DNA of 6,754 bases from RBG-16-68-21 sp035286665 (GTDB lineage: Bacteria > Actinomycetota > Acidimicrobiia > Spongiisociales > UBA11373), in assembly GCA_035286665.1 (NCBI GenBank), contig DATECY010000081.1, positions 1-6,754 of the forward strand. The letters are read 5' to 3'. A program made the position numbers and the translations under genes. Position 1 is the stretch's first letter. Each line of letters begins with the position of its first letter. Below are positions 5,234-6,754 of this stretch, piece by piece. Below the pieces are notes generated by a model, which ran no database searches, was not told the DNA's origin, and worked only from the letters and a program-made list of their open reading frames with translations.

Positions 5234-6133
5234 ATGCACCGCCTCATCCCCGTCCTGGCCGTGCTACTCATCGCGTCCTGCGCCGGGTCCCCTGGTCGAG
5301 CCACCACCGCGTCGAATTCGCCGGGGACGACCTCGGAGGTCACCACGTCCCCGGTGACCACGACCCCGGTGACCACCTCCCCGATCGGGGGCGGCACCGC
5401 TCCCGACGGCACCACCGCCACCGTCGACACCGTGTTCGACGGAGATTCGATGCTCGTGACGATCGGCGGAGTCACCGACGAGGTGCGCATGCTCGGCATC
5501 AACGCCCCCGAGAACGGAGAATGCTTCGCCGACAGGGCTCGGGACCTGCTCCTTGCGATGGCCGGCGGTGAGGTGACCCTCATCGGCGCCGAGCGCGATC
5601 AGTACGACCGGCGCCTCGCCTACGTCTATGTCGGGGAGACCAACCTCAACGAGGAGATGATCCGCGCCGGTGGCGCCATCGCCATGAGCGACGACCATCC
5701 ACTGCGGAGTGATTTCATCGCCGCCGAGCAGGACGCCACCCTCCGTGGGATAGGGCTCTGGGCGCCCGCGGCGTGCGGGTCGGTGACCGCGGAACGGACG
5801 GTGGCGATCTGGACGGTCGAAGCCGACGCTCCCGGTCGGGACGACGAGAACCCCAACGGCGAGTACGTCGTCCTCGGCAATTCGGGCGACACCGTCGATC
5901 TCACCGGGTGGGTGCTCCGTGATGAGTCGTCGGTCCACCGCTACCCGTTCCCCGACGGCTTCGAGATCGGCCCCGGCGCCTTCGTCGACATCCGATCCGG
6001 ATGCGGCGCCGACACGCCGACCGAGCTCTATTGGTGCGCCGGCGGGTCGGTGTGGAACAACGCCGGCGACACCGCGTTCCTGCTGGACGCCAACGGCACC
6101 TTCGTCTCGAGGTTCCGCTACATCGACGAGTAG
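5234..6133 (+). CDS. Secreted lipoprotein: thermonuclease domain fused to lamin-tail domain
   Basis: A 299-residue protein. Residues 1-16 are a lipoprotein signal: a short basic start, a hydrophobic core and lipobox IASC with Cys16 as the lipidated residue. A Thr/Ser/Pro-rich linker follows (about 21-62), with VTTSP-VTTTP-VTTSP coming from three tandem 15-nt units. Residues about 63-178 are a staphylococcal-nuclease (TNase) domain: DGD (69-71), R85 in VRMLGINAPE, E93, and R126 in YDRRLAYVY match nuclease Asp19/Asp21, Arg35, Glu43 and Arg87. The position of the metal ligand Asp40 holds Asn90, a variant I believe occurs in bacterial relatives. Residues about 187-298 look like a lamin-tail (LTD) beta domain: NGEYVVLGNSGDTVDLTGW (208-226), then a GPGAF turn (246-250) and WNNAGDTAFLLDANG (274-288). 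Extracellular nucleic-acid cleavage at the cell surface is the likely role, with the LTD domain perhaps binding DNA or the wall. C179-C299 topology was not determined. The start is set by the signal peptide. Confidence 0.9.
   Translation: MHRLIPVLAVLLIASCAGSPGRATTASNSPGTTSEVTTSPVTTTPVTTSPIGGGTAPDGTTATVDTVFDGDSMLVTIGGVTDEVRMLGINAPENGECFADRARDLLLAMAGGEVTLIGAERDQYDRRLAYVYVGETNLNEEMIRAGGAIAMSDDHPLRSDFIAAEQDATLRGIGLWAPAACGSVTAERTVAIWTVEADAPGRDDENPNGEYVVLGNSGDTVDLTGWVLRDESSVHRYPFPDGFEIGPGAFVDIRSGCGADTPTELYWCAGGSVWNNAGDTAFLLDANGTFVSRFRYIDE
5338..5382 (+). repeat. Three tandem 15-bp units inside the lipoprotein linker
   Basis: The units at 5338-5352, 5353-5367 and 5368-5382 share GGT(C/G)ACCACG/C-CCCC and differ at a few bases. 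They encode VTTSP, VTTTP and VTTSP. The unit length is a multiple of three, so copy changes would alter linker length without a frameshift. This suits a flexible tether between the membrane-anchored cysteine and the nuclease domain. Confidence 0.75.
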
Positions 6134-6140
6134 CGCGATT

Positions 6141-6175
6141 CGCAATGCGCAATGCGCAATGCGCAATGCGCAATG
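6141..6175. repeat. Heptanucleotide tandem repeat, CGCAATG x 5
   Basis: Five identical copies of CGCAATG run from 6141 to 6175, followed by a partial CGC (6176-6178). The array starts 7 bp after the nuclease stop codon and ends about 90 bp before moaA. Each junction contains the palindrome TGCGCA, so neighbouring GCGC blocks could pair around an AAT loop. The rest of the gap (6179-6267) is pyrimidine-rich and holds no gene that I can see. Possible roles are a terminator-like structure, a protein-binding array or an unstable microsatellite. Confidence 0.9.
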
Positions 6176-6251
6176 CGCCGGATGGTCTGTCCAAGGTCCT
6201 CTCTCCGACCTCCACCCTTCTGATGCGCACCCCTACCTCGCCCACTCCCGC

Positions 6252-6257
6252 CATACT
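6252..6257 (+). promoter_or_regulatory. Possible -10 hexamer CATACT upstream of moaA
   Basis: CATACT matches TATAAT at 4 of 6 positions and ends 10 nt before the ATG at 6268. There is no Shine-Dalgarno. It would give a leader of only a few nucleotides. It does not match the TA(G/C)CGT form seen at the other three starts, so this is a weak call. Confidence 0.2.
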
Positions 6258-6267
6258 CCGGTCTCCG

Positions 6268-6754
<487 letters not shown>

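Noticed and set aside
5264..6166. Minus-strand frame with a repeated RIAHCAL peptide at its start
   Set aside because: The peptide repeat is only the translation of the CGCAATG array; the rest is antisense to the nuclease lipoprotein.
6141..6178. CRISPR-like array
   Set aside because: The units are 7 bp with no spacers; this is a simple tandem repeat.

Overview
This is a high-GC bacterial window with tightly packed genes, short intergenic gaps and strong G/C preference at third codon positions. An actinobacterium is the best guess. Three forward genes lack a Shine-Dalgarno sequence and instead have a TA(G/C)CGT hexamer 7-8 nt before the start codon. That arrangement looks like leaderless transcription, which is common in Actinobacteria. 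A class such as Acidimicrobiia would fit, but that is inference; no rRNA or other taxonomic marker is present.

Layout. Bases 2-244 (+) are the C-terminal part of a SAM-dependent methyltransferase cut by the left edge. Bases 305-946 (-) encode a dihydrofolate-reductase/RibD-C-like oxidoreductase, convergent with the methyltransferase and separated from it by a strong hairpin. A 248-bp divergent intergenic region follows (947-1194). Bases 1195-2565 (+) encode a UMF1-type (Atg22-like) MFS transporter. After 32 bp comes a RecQ-family helicase (2598-4283, +) that has the zinc-binding cysteines and an HRDC domain but apparently no winged-helix domain. Bases 4321-5124 (-) encode an alpha/beta hydrolase convergent with recQ. 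After a 109-bp divergent gap, 5234-6133 (+) encodes a secreted lipoprotein joining a staphylococcal-nuclease domain to a lamin-tail domain. A 134-bp gap holding five perfect copies of a 7-bp repeat precedes the 5' part of moaA (6268 to the right edge, +), a radical-SAM enzyme of molybdenum cofactor synthesis.

The genes do not form an obvious pathway. They look like ordinary chromosomal genes of unrelated function: DNA repair, transport, small-molecule redox and hydrolysis, extracellular nucleic-acid degradation, cofactor synthesis. Orientation alternates, so most are probably transcribed singly; only the MFS gene and recQ are close and co-directional, and recQ seems to have its own start signal. 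I found no tRNA, rRNA, CRISPR array, transposase or phage gene.

I did not find a convincing new multi-gene system. The points most worth a second look are the shared leaderless start signature, a 12-bp perfect (about 33-bp imperfect) inverted repeat flanking the reductase gene, the reduced RecQ architecture, the nuclease/lamin-tail lipoprotein, and the heptanucleotide array upstream of moaA.
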